DNA of 16,774 nt from Halicephalobus mephisto (lineage: Eukaryota; Nematoda; Chromadorea; Rhabditida; Panagrolaimidae): contig SWDT01000368.1 in NCBI GenBank assembly GCA_009193035.1, positions 1 to 16,774 on the forward strand, read 5' to 3'. The notes beneath the pieces were generated by a model that worked only from the letters and a program-made list of their open reading frames with translations, did not search any database and was not told the origin of the DNA. How positions within the stretch are numbered: the first letter of the stretch is position 1; each line of letters opens with the position of its first letter. The translations under genes and the position numbers were made by a program. This document shows positions 1 to 9,111 of this stretch, piece after piece.

Positions 1-1108
1 TAGATTCGCAATTTTAAATTCGTAAAATTACTCTTATTACATTTTACTAGTGTTAGGACAGAAAACTAAACAGAAAGAGGTGTCGGGAATTTCAGGGAGT
101 GTGGAATATTTGAAGATTATGAGGAAACTTTTCTGCTGTATTGTGTGACAGAAAATATACAAAGATTTTATCTGTTCTTAATTGTCTAGGGAAAGATTTG
201 TTATAATAACTTTTTTTATTCCTAAACAACTAGTAATCTATAGTTAATATAGCCTAAACCTCGGGTTATATGAGTTTAACTTTAATCTGTTATAGATTGT
301 GATGGAAAATTTTGAAGAATTTCTGAAACTAAATTTACATCATGTTTGAAAAGAAGCAGTTAGAAGATATAAGATTCTATAAAAAAACTTTCTTAAAGTT
401 AATATTTCCAGAATATAAACTCGGAAAAATTAAGTCTTAAATGTTGCCATAATATGTTTAAAAACAATTTAAAAAATAATTGTAAATTATTCCAGATTGG
501 CATTATTGTTCTTGATTTCTTGATGCTTTAAAATCCTCTATCACGTTCCCTTTATATATCAAATTAATTTTTCTGATATTTATGGACAATTCATAAAGAA
601 ATGTAAATGAGTACTTAATTAACGGAAATTTATAGTTACCCGATGCCAAGGTTGCATTTATAGATACGTCTGATGAAACAACTTTAGAAAATATATTTAA
701 AATCTAGTTTTAATTTCATATACCAATCTCCAAATATAAAATTACTTTGGAAATCCCCAAAATGTGGTTTCCCGCGTTAAGGAAGTTTCTGTAAAAATTT
801 AAAAATTGATACTACCTCCAAAATTGGTTTCGGAGATTCCCGTTTGAAGACTTTTTTTAATTTCATAATCTTCAGTTTCATTGAACCGCAAATATGATCG
901 CTGACTTCATAATCACGTTAAAAAGCTGACATTTCAAGTGATTTCGATAACTGCATAAAGAGGATAGTGTACACAGAAGAGCACACCCAGCTTTGACAAA
1001 ACAAACTCTCGTCCGAGAAGTTCTCATTTTCTTTTTCCTGAAATCGATTCCTGAAAAAAACATTGGGTCACCGCTATTCTCGCCATAGACTTGTCATTAT
1101 TATGATAT
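1..1108. other. AT-rich intergenic sequence, no gene seen
   Basis: This stretch is AT-rich, with stops in every frame at the density expected of non-coding nematode DNA. A short minus-strand open frame near 878-1063 has low-complexity composition and no recognisable motif, so it is not called. It could contain upstream exons or the promoter of the proline-rich candidate gene that follows, but I could not identify any. Confidence 0.5.
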
Positions 1109-1201
1109 GGGCACTGCCATGGATACAGTATAGGCCAAGATATTGTGGATATTACCGCTTGTTGTTGTCATTTTTCATCCAAGATAGTCCTGAATCCAAG
1201 T

Positions 1202-2084
1202 ATGCTGGAATCTGATGGATTGAGCAAACGCCGACACAGGAAGAAAATGCGAAAATGCAGTTGTGTAAGTTTTTTGTGTTAATTATCAGATGAATGTAAA
1301 AAGTTTCGGAAGGAAATAATTTTCAAAATGTTTGGGTATATTATCGCAAAGGTGCATCTTCTTGATTTAAAATTTGATCATCAAATGACCAACGTCCGGA
1401 AAATTCCCCAGGAAAAAATTTTATATTCAAATAAAGAATCTTCTAGGAAGATCTAATGTTTAAATTCATATTGGATTGGAACTCTTGAGAAAAAATTCTG
1501 CCGAATTAGATAGAAACCTAGAGAGATCTAAGTAGATCAAATTGCCGACTTTCTTAGAGTTGCATCATGGAGTTTATAAACAGACAAATCGGTCTAGAAC
1601 GTTTAAAGAAACTAATTATTAACTGGGTTGAGGAGAATTTTAGAATTTGGGTGCTTGGAAAGTATTGTCTGAAATTCAATAAGACGTTTTTTTTGATTAT
1701 GCTTTGTTTGGTATTCACTGTTTATAAAAACTTTAGTACTTTCTTTTCTTTTTACTACTCGATTTATGCATTCCAAATATATTCAATGATAAGCGTTAAG
1801 TCTAGGCGGAATGCGGAGGATATGTCATCAACCGCCGCAATATTCCTCCTCCAAGACCCCCTCCACCAGCTCTTTCGCGCCTCCACAATCTTACTTCTCC
1901 AATTACTCCTTATCCTCAGGTCCCGCAGGACCCTCAGCTCATCATCGAATATGCCCAACGAGCAGAAAATCCATATCGCCCGATGCCAGAAACTGGGATT
2001 CTCTCGCCCGTCTTTAATCCTCAGCAGCAAGTTGAACCTGTCCAGAGAAGTCGGCCACACGTCCGACCCCTCTCCACGACTTAG
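1202..2084 (+). CDS. candidate two-exon gene end, basic then proline-rich protein
   Basis: I do not recognise this protein. Exon a ends at 1264 and is followed by a perfect GTAAGT donor at 1265. Exon b starts at 1806 after TCTAG and ends with TAG at 2082-2084. Both boundaries are phase 0 in the same frame, giving 21 residues from an ATG at 1202 plus 92 residues. Exon a is open back to about 1106, so the true N-terminus may lie further upstream after another exon. It encodes a basic run (KRRHRKKMRK) followed by CSC. Exon b is GC-richer than its surroundings and has a PPPRPPPPA tract, then a Pro/Gln-rich segment with several Tyr-Pro and Asn-Pro-Tyr-like pairs. This composition suits a cytoplasmic or disordered tail that could bind SH3 or WW domains, which is inference only. 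An AATAAA follows 50 nt after the stop. The other two frames of exon b are also open, so the frame choice rests on splice phase and composition. Confidence 0.4.
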
Positions 2085-2133
2085 ATGAATTTTATTATTT
2101 TTTTACATGGATTATAATACCTTTAGAGTTCAA

Positions 2134-2139
2134 AATAAA
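2134..2139 (+). terminator. poly(A) signal AATAAA
   Basis: A canonical AATAAA lies 50 nt downstream of the TAG that ends the proline-rich candidate frame and is followed by a T-rich stretch. The distance is normal for a nematode 3' UTR and supports 1806-2084 as a terminal exon. Confidence 0.4.
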
Positions 2140-2621
2140 TATTTCCAGCCCTTTACTTTTGCTTATGTTTAGTGGGGATATTTTGAATCAAGATACTGTA
2201 AGAATTCACTTCTATAGCAACTAGTTCGGCGGTTTCCCTAAACTTATCTATTGGAGCTTCAATCAAGGAAAGATCGGTGTCTAATGTGAATTCAAACAAA
2301 TAAGTCAAAGACTAGTAGGTTCCTGTTCGGAATCTGAATCCAATAAGAAAACGTGAAAGTGGTGTTCTTAAGATGGATTGGCACGCCATCTTTTCACATT
2401 TGCCAATAAGAATATAAACACAAACATGGGGAAATGTGGTTAATTACATATAAATCTCGACTTGTATTTGTTTTCAAAGCGAGTAACTTTTATGCACTTT
2501 TTGGAGGAGTTGCACAGTCACAATTAACTACCAACATCATGAAAAACAAATGGTATAGTGCATTAATCTACTTTAATGTATCCTATCCAGCATTAAAACA
2601 TATAGCAATGTAGTATTGGGG
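2140..2621. other. intergenic spacer, nothing recognised
   Basis: This is AT-rich sequence between the proline-rich candidate gene and the first copy of the dispersed repeat. I see no long frame, RNA gene or strong inverted repeat. Confidence 0.5.
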
Positions 2622-2910
2622 TGTGTTATTATTAAAGGATGTCAGTGGTGTGACATCTTGGAGCTCCATGATTAGACGGAAAATTGCCGGTCTACTGTTA
2701 GCAATTAAGCTTGTTTATCTTAACATAAGCATAGAACAAAGAGAGGAAGGGTCCTCATTTGATCAAAGTCAACTCGAATCCGTTTAAAGCTGGATTTTCT
2801 CAGACTAACTCTCTAACACCTTAGTCTCATCTCCCAGGCGTCGGATGACTGGGCGGAGCTTGAATATTCAATCTAGCCGTTTCCGTTTAACTCCGATCTT
2901 TATGCCTACA
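2622..2910 (+). repeat. dispersed repeat R, copy 1
   Basis: This is the first of two diverged copies of a ~290-300 bp element (the other is 6588-6887). Both start with TGTGTTATTATTAAAGGATG. They then share a block of about 50 bp that runs through TGACATCTTGGAGCTCCATG almost unchanged. Both end near TTTATGC-TACA. Shared internal features are a GATGTC/GACATC hairpin close to the left end, a GAGGA/TCCTC hairpin and the palindrome TTTGATCAAA. No terminal inverted repeat or target duplication was found, so the class is undetermined (non-autonomous transposon, relic, or part of a duplicated unit with the receptor gene). It lies about 300 bp upstream of pseudogene A. Confidence 0.75.
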
Positions 2911-3205
2911 GTGGATTCTTAAATGCCAACGCAATGAAATAATATTAATTTTTCTAATAAAAGCTATTCAGTACTATTTGATAGTTTGCATTTTCAAGCA
3001 TGCAAGCTACTGAAGCAATAAAGAGCAGAATATACCGTCAGTCGTGGAGATAATAATAACTTTGACTTCGAACCAAGATTTAATGTCATATCCAAGCACG
3101 TAATTTGATTCTAATTTTGATTTACTATGTAATTAACAAAATTTATAACTTTGTCAACAGTATCTCTCACCTTTGGAATACTTGCATTCAAATCATTTTG
3201 TCACT

Positions 3206-4183
3206 ATGATTGCAAATGAAATTGTTTTAAGTCAACTTGTTTACATTATTCCATCTATTCTGTTATATATCATATGAAATTCATGTGATGTTCTTTGGAA
3301 TTCACAAATCCAAGTTTAATAATTCTCATTTAATCAGATATTCCATTTACGCTATAAATAATATAATTGCTGACATACGTATTACTTCTTCTACCGGATG
3401 ACAGCCGCTTCTGTATTCTTTGATTATTCGAAAAAAATGTTAGGTTATCATATTGGTTTGTGCTATTAAGACAACTACTGTATCATACTTCACTGGTGAC
3501 TAACCTCTTGGATTTAATTCTGAGTCTGAATAGATTTACGGCAGTTGCAATGCCATTGCAGTACAAACGAATTTGGACTCATAAAATTAAATGGGTTGTG
3601 GTTTTCAGATAATCTTCCCTTACATTTGCTTTTGGACTTTTCCATTTGAAGAGATAACAATGACTTACAAAAATGATACTCAGAATTACTTTATGGTAAT
3701 CAAGAAATCACCGCCGATAGCCTGGCCTTCTTCTCCAAGTATTCTTGGAACCTGTGTCACCGTGACTTGTGGTGTTGTTTCATATGCAATGCGTATGTTG
3801 GATTTAAACTGCACCGAAGAAGAAAACAACATAATAAATTCAAACGATCAACAGGAGAAAATATACTTCCTCTTCACAATGTGTATTTTTGCAAATCAAC
3901 TCTTGAGTTGTTCTACCCAGGTAATTTGCTTTTAATATATTTAAAAATAGCAAAATTTCAGTGGATGTTAATTATGTTAATAAAGATATATGGGAGTTTA
4001 TACTTGACCATCAATTTATTCATAGCCGATCTGGCCAATTTACTTCCTCCTTGGGCAATGTTCTTGATGAGTTCTAACTTAAGGAAAGCTCTTTATGAAA
4101 CTCTAATCAGGGATATGAAACAGAGCATTTGGGTAAATACCATGCTGAGAAGCTCCGCAATTGGGATTCGTCAAACATTTTAA
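3206..4183 (+). pseudogene. receptor locus A: SRG-superfamily chemoreceptor pseudogene
   Basis: This locus aligns over its full length to intact genes B, C and D: exon 1 at 3206-3920, a 41-bp intron at 3921-3961 (GTAATT...TTTCAG) and exon 2 at 3962-4183. The first ATG opens a normal N-terminus (M-I-A-N-E-I-V-L...), but a 1-bp insertion gives TGA at 3275-3277. Further small indels lie within about 3320-3460. Single-base deletions follow in the TM4 coding region (near 3609) and after the conserved TC-Cys segment (near 3770), with a compensating insertion near 3816. Exon 2 has a 1-bp deletion near its start and a compensating insertion near 4020. Fragments stay readable: the TM4 to TM6 region and the tail with SIW-N-T-RSS-RQTF. 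The splice signals survive. The locus is a mosaic: 3561-3719 is almost identical to gene D and 3710-3770 is identical to gene B. I am confident that it is non-functional as a full receptor. Confidence 0.93.
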
Positions 4184-4272
4184 ATTAGTTTTATTGAAGA
4201 TAAATTGACTTAAAAATATTTTTTATTAAGTTTTTATAATTATAGCACTACAGATTGTCATTCAATCGTTTA

Positions 4273-4278
4273 AATAAA
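4273..4278 (+). terminator. poly(A) signal of locus A
   Basis: AATAAA lies 90 nt after the relic stop codon, with T-rich sequence upstream. It is probably the inherited 3' end signal of pseudogene A. Confidence 0.4.
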
Positions 4279-4906
4279 AGATATTTATAGGAAGAACTGT
4301 TCTCTTTTCATTGAACTAAAAATAAACGTCGCCATTATAAATATACCAAATTGCAATAAAAGAGCGGATATGTGACTATGCTTCCTTAACCGTCAATAAT
4401 CTTCTATAAAGAGGTAAAATTGAACTCAGACTTTCCTTTAATTCTGAACTTGAGTATGATTAACCTAAAATAAATTTATCAGATTTAGTCAACTTTTATA
4501 TACCTATTGCATAAAATTGGATATTATAAATTTCATAAGCACTACACAATAAAGGGAAAACTTCGATCGCAATCTAATACTTTAATCTAAATAACCATTT
4601 TTAAAAAGGTGGCAAGAAAAAATTAAGTTTGCAAAGCTAGAAAACTTTTTCTGTTTTTTAAAGTTGTCATGCTTATAAAATTATACCATCTTGCTATTGA
4701 AGTATATCTTAAGCATAAATGCTTATCTAAAAATAAGACACTTATGATCTTGGATAAGTATAAGACTTCCGCAACTTTTACATAATCACATAGACATTAT
4801 GAAATCTATGATTTACTCACCATTCCCATGCAATTAATATAGTTGTAATTTCACCATGGGGTGTTCAACATATCAAATAGCATACAATCAGAGTTATTTT
4901 GCAACC
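4279..4906. other. spacer and probable promoter region of gene B
   Basis: This is AT-rich and contains no gene. A near-perfect palindrome (TAAGCAT-AA-ATGCTTA, 4710-4725) is the most obvious structure. The last bases before the ATG (TTATTTTGCAACC) match the leaders of genes D and E, so the B leader is homologous to theirs at least locally. The two-motif promoter block seen upstream of D, E and F was not found here. Confidence 0.45.
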
Positions 4907-5895
4907 ATGTTTTCAAATGAATTAGTCCTATGTCAACTTGTCTATATTATTCCATCTATTCTGTTATATATCATCGAAATTTATGTTATGTTCTTCGGAA
5001 TATACAAATCCAAGTTTAACAAACTATCTTTCAATCAAATATTCTTCATTTACGCCGTGAACAATATAATCGCTGAGATACTGTACTACTTTTTCTTCAG
5101 AATGACTACTGCTCCTGTGTTTTCTGAACTATTCGAGCAACTATTGAATTATAACGTCAGTGTAGCATTATTTTGGCAATTGCTTTTCCATACTTCAATG
5201 GTGACCAATCTTTTAGATTTAGTTTTAAGCCTGAATCGATTTACTGCAGCTCTAATGCCCGTGCAACATAAGTATTTTTGGGTTGGTAAAATTAAATGGA
5301 TTGTGGTTTTCATGGTGGTTTTTCCGTACCTTTGTTTTTGGAATTTTCTATTCGAAGAACCAACAATGGTATATAATAGTGTTAGTGAAAAGTATCATAT
5401 AGCTTCAAAAAAATTACCGCCGATAGCCTGGCCTTCTTCTCCAAGTATTCTTGGAACCTGTGTCACCGTGACTTGTCTCGGTTGTTTCATATGCAATGTG
5501 TATGTTGGATTCAAATTACACCTGAAAAGAAGCAACATAATAAATTCAAACGATCAGCAGGAAAAGATATTCTTTCTTTTCACGTTGTGTATGTTTGTCA
5601 ACCAAATTTTAAGCTGTTCTACTCAGGTACTTTTGTTTTTAACATTGAAAATTTAAAGATGGATAATTTTTAGTGGATGATAAATTATGTTAATATGGAT
5701 ATATGGCGATTTATAATTAACCACCAATTTGTAATAGCAGATTTGTCGAACTTGCTCCCTGCGTGGGCTCTGTTCTTGATGAATCCAACCTTAAGGAAAG
5801 CTATTTATGAGACTGCAGTTCAAGATTTGAAGCAGAGCATTTGGATAAATACTATATTCAGAAGTTCCCCAGTTGAAATTCCCCAAACATTCTGA
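4907..5895 (+). CDS. receptor gene B: SRG-superfamily (Srg/Srv-like) 7TM chemoreceptor
   Basis: Predicted G-protein-coupled chemosensory receptor in the plasma membrane or cilium of a sensory neuron; ligand unknown. Exon 1 is 4907-5626 (720 nt), the intron is 5627-5673 (47 bp, GTACTT...TTTTAG) and exon 2 is 5674-5895, giving 313 residues. TM1 is about residues 8-32, TM2 44-65, TM3 82-108, then NRF at 110-112, Pro118 and Trp125. TM4 is about 129-147, TM5 178-203, TM6 220-240 and TM7 252-276 with LLPAWALFLMN. The tail carries SIW-N-T-RSS. I chose ATG 4907 because the paralogues all start at this point and the preceding leader is homologous. An in-frame ATG at 4856 (context ACCATGG) would add 17 residues not seen in any paralogue. 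The 5' block is identical to gene C, and the 3' block is almost identical to F. Seen: frame, splice sites, paralogy. Known: such arrays are typical of nematode serpentine receptors. The exact family is uncertain. Confidence 0.9.
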
Positions 5896-6587
5896 ATTCC
5901 TTTCATTCGAGATTGAGTGTGTATCGATAAATATTCATGAGGAATTTTTTCATTGTCATAGGACAATCAATTGTTAATACTTTTAAAATCCAATCTTTGA
6001 GCCAATAGATGTTGATATCAATGACTTCTCTCTTGTATCTGAGTTAGGGATAAATGCTATCAGTATGGATATGGCAAAGTGTAATTATTATATCCAAGCT
6101 GTGATTGCTGCACAAGACTTTCATGATCCTTAAAAAAAGACATACTTGGAGTCAGATTACTTTCATTATCAGTTTCACTATAATCACCATAAGCCTATCA
6201 TAGTGTAAACTATTAAACGTTATATCTCGATCATAGAAATTCAGAAACCATAAATTTGATAAAGGAGAAATAGTAAGGATTTATATAATAAGAAAAGTTT
6301 TATTAAACATTGAATATTTCGACATGACTATTTTTTAAACATATGACTGTCGTGGAAAGCGAAAGTAATCCTACCGTAAAACTCTCGGAGATACAGGGAC
6401 AGGACCTTCACGCCAATTTGTAGGAGACAGCAGAAATCGTACATAAGAATTCAATCTAGTTTATTGGTTTTTGTATTGTTGCGTTTTATGCGATGAAGCG
6501 AAGAAGCGAAGAATAATCACTGGTACGGGTCAGTGTATTAAACGAATATATGAAATTTCCCTATAATGACAATGTGGTAAAATTATA
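5896..6587. other. 3' flank of gene B and intergenic spacer
   Basis: The first 29 bases after the stop continue the block shared with gene F, followed by GATAAA at 5926, a possible variant poly(A) signal. The rest is AT-rich. A short GC-richer patch at 6343-6423 contains a 26-residue frame (starts MTVVESESNP, ends DLHANL) with protein-like composition, but it has no partner exon or homologue I know. A small GAAGCGAAGAAGCGAAG direct repeat lies near 6494-6510. Confidence 0.4.
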
Positions 6588-6887
6588 TGTGTTATTATTA
6601 AAGGATGTCGGTGGTGTGACATCTTGGAGCTCCATGATTAGACGGAAAATTGCCGGTTTCTACAGTTAGCAATTCAAATATGTTTGTCTTAACATAAGCA
6701 CAGAACAGAAAGAGGAAAGGTCCTCGTTTGATCAAAGTCAAACTCGAACCAAATCAGAATGGATTTTCTTAAAAGACTGGCTCTTTTCGGCATTCTTGTT
6801 TCGTTCTCCAAGCGTCGGCTGACTGGGTGGAGCTTCAGGTTTTCTGTCTCGACCTTTGGGGATTTAATTCCGTCTTTTATGCTTACA
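6588..6887 (+). repeat. dispersed repeat R, copy 2
   Basis: This is the second copy of the ~290-300 bp element at 2622-2910, in the same orientation. The left ~70 bp is nearly unchanged, and similarity then falls in patches to the right end (GCGTCGG-TGACTGGG-GGAGCTT, then TTTATGC-TACA). The hairpin and TTTGATCAAA features are kept. The minus strand of this copy is open for 68 codons (6689-6895). In copy 1 the matching frame is broken by stops but still similar around an L-RPV-RRL-ET-like segment, so an old coding origin is possible but unproven. It lies about 580 bp upstream of gene C, as copy 1 lies upstream of A. Confidence 0.75.
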
Positions 6888-7470
6888 ACAACCAAAATTT
6901 AAACTTGTATTCAATTAAAAATTTAATATCACCATTGCAAGCATAAAAGACGAATGATCTTAAGAAAATTACAGAGTTTTGCGCGGTCAGCCGATATTTC
7001 AAGAGACGCAACCAAAGTACGAGAAAATTAGTGTTTTACTTTAATTAGCCCTAGCAGTCTGGGTCCAGTCTCATCTGGATGAGGACTTTCTTTATCTTGT
7101 CTAACAATCGACGTAGGAATAAAGCATACGTTGATATCACACGGTAGGACTCTATAGTCTTCTGTTAGATGATGAAGTTCAAAAGATATGTTCATCACAA
7201 ACCGTAACATCTTTTTTATTACATTATTTCACGTTTCAACTGATGAAATTACCGAGAATCCTTGGGAATTAAAGTGCATACAATGAATGTTCTTTTATGG
7301 AAATACCGATAAGCCTGTAATTTCAAGTCTAAGAACGCCTTCAACATTATGTAACGATATCTATAGTTTAAGCCTTATGCATCATTCAATGTGTAATTAA
7401 TAAAATTACAATTTTTATCAAAAGCACGTTTACATGTTGAGATATTGAAAATTCAAACCACTTTGTAGTC
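6888..7470. other. spacer and probable promoter region of gene C
   Basis: The last ~85 bp before the gene C ATG (from about 7385) align with the region just upstream of pseudogene A (both have GTAATTAA-AAAATT and end CAAA-CA-TTTGT-TC before ATG). A minus-strand open frame at 7028-7210 (60 codons, C-terminus LLGLIKVKH) has balanced composition but no recognised motif or splice partner, so it is left uncalled. Confidence 0.45.
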
Positions 7471-8455
7471 ATGACTTCGAATGAAATGGTTTTAGGCCAA
7501 CTTGTCTATATTATTCCATCTATTCTGTTATATATCATCGAAATTTATGTTATGTTCTTCGGAATATACAAATCCAAGTTTAACAAACTATCTTTCAATC
7601 AAATATTCTTCATTTACGCCGTGAACAATATAATCGCTGAGATACTGTACTACTTTTTCTTCAGAATGACTACTGCTTCTGTATTTTTTGGATTATTCGA
7701 GCACCTATTGGGCTACCATATTGTTCTGGTGCTGCTAAGACAAGTACTTTACCATACTTCACTGGTGACTAACCTCTTGGATTTAGTTCTAAGCATGAAT
7801 AGATTTAGTGCGATTGTGATGCCCATGAAATATAAACATTTTTGGATTGGCAAGATTAAATGGATTGTGGTCTTCATGGTGATCTTTCCGTACATCTGTT
7901 TCTGGACCTTTCCGTTCCAGCAAATAACGATGATATACAAGAATGATACCAAGAATTATCTTATGATTCCACAGAAATTACCACCGATAACTTGGCCTTC
8001 TACTGGAAGTATCCTCGGAACGTGTGTTACTGTGACTTGTCTTGGTTGTTTCGTATGCAATGCGTATGTTGGATTCAAATTACACCGAAGAAAAAACAAC
8101 ATAATCAGTTCTAACGAACAACAAGAAAAACTGTATTTCCTCTTCACTTTGTGTATTTTTGCAAATCAACTCTTGAGTTGTTCTACCCAGGTAAATCGCG
8201 TTTAACGTATTTTTAAGAATAGTAAATTTTTAGTGGATGTTAGGTTATGTTAATAAGGATATATGGCAGTTCATTATGAACCATCAGTTTGTAATTGCTG
8301 ATTTGGCCAATATGCTCCCTCCTTGGATAATACTGTTCATGAATTTCACCCTTAGAAAAGCCATCTATGATACTGTTATTAAATATTCGAAGCCAACCAC
8401 TGTAGCAACTACCATGACGCTACGTTCTAAACCTAATAACTACCAACTATTTTGA
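7471..8455 (+). CDS. receptor gene C: SRG-superfamily (Srg/Srv-like) 7TM chemoreceptor
   Basis: Intact paralogue of B with 313 residues. Exon 1 is 7471-8190 (720 nt), the intron is 8191-8233 (43 bp, GTAAAT...TTTTAG) and exon 2 is 8234-8455. Seven hydrophobic segments lie at about residues 8-32, 44-65, 82-108, 129-147, 178-203, 220-240 and 252-276. NRF is at 110-112 with Pro118, Tyr121 and Trp125 after it. TM7 contains LPPWIILFMN followed by LRK. An N-D-T glycosylation sequon lies at 158-160 in the predicted extracellular loop 2. The basic HRRK loop at 205-208 before TM6 would face the G protein. The start is the first ATG, at the same alignment position as in all paralogues. The tail (K-Y-S-K-P-T-T-V-A...) differs from those of A, B and D, which share SIW-T-RSS. 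Its 5' 180-bp block is identical to B, while its 3' exon-1 half is closer to D. Reading on into the intron gives a stop five codons after Gln240. Confidence 0.92.
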
Positions 8456-9111
8456 ATTTCTTTCTTTGAAGGTTAACCATTTATTTATAATATTTGCAAT
8501 TAATGTTTTCCCGGCCATAATGTTACTGACAGTTATTCAATTTACAACTGAGTTTTTAGCTGGCAAATGCCTATTCGGATCATCCTTTTTGTTTTTTAGC
8601 TGAAAAAGACTATACCACAGTGAAATTTAAAGTTCTATAAGATGAAAGTTTTAAATTTTATTTATTGTTTGGTGTCATAAAATTATCCACAAATCCTAAA
8701 CATTAAAGAACATATTACACATATTATTCTGGTGATAGGGAGCCTATAATTTTGAACACCAAAGTTGCTTTAGTGTTGTGAAAAACACACAATTTTAATC
8801 AACTTTCCTATCCACTCTGCAATTAGTATAAGAATAATATAGGTTGATTTCCCTTGTCTATCAAAGTCAAACATTAATTTCCACAGAAATTTTCATGGAA
8901 AAAACTGTTTTTGATTAAGAGTAAGAAAAGGGGATATTAAAACAGAAAAATAGAAGACACTTATTAGTGGTAGATAATAATTTTGACTTATCAATAAATT
9001 CACATTTTCGGTTGCATGATAGTTGTTCCTTTGGGGCAGTGTCGATGGCGAAGACATCGATGTCCATTGATGATGAGGTTCTGAGGATTTCTCGCTGTGC
9101 CGTTCCGTTCC
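8456..9111. other. 3' flank of gene C, then spacer
   Basis: The segment 8602-8694 is diverged but clearly alignable with 16685-16774 downstream of gene F (shared CCACAGT, TTCTATA, AGTTTAAA, TTGTTTGGT or TGTTTGGT, AAATTATCCACAAA-like blocks), so the duplicated unit includes about 300 bp of 3' flank. A minus-strand open frame at 8893-9153 begins MKRENNTNIAP and is Ser/Pro/His-rich for its first 50 residues, then turns into AT-rich non-coding-like sequence. I could not support it as a gene. Confidence 0.5.

Noticed and set aside
878..1063. 61-codon minus-strand open frame
   Set aside because: Composition is driven by AT-rich DNA, with no motif, splice support or poly(A) signal.
1764..2060. Minus-strand and second plus-strand frames over the GC-rich patch
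   Set aside because: High GC lowers stop frequency in all frames. These lack splice and 3' end support.
1567..2088. 173-codon plus-strand open frame
   Set aside because: Its first half is AT-driven Phe/Ile/Lys/Tyr sequence and its second half overlaps the more protein-like proline-rich frame in another phase. A splice acceptor at 1805 explains the region better.
5473..5673. Overlapping 66-codon plus-strand frame within gene B exon 1
   Set aside because: It is the +1 reading of the TM5-TM6 coding region. Paralogy fixes the true frame.
7028..7210. 60-codon minus-strand frame
   Set aside because: Protein-like in composition but short, with no acceptor of good quality, no promoter and no recognisable family.
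7749..8147. Minus-strand frames inside receptor gene C (also 15837-16031 inside F)
   Set aside because: They are antisense shadows of the conserved TM4-TM6 coding sequence. Similar antisense frames recur because the paralogues are similar.
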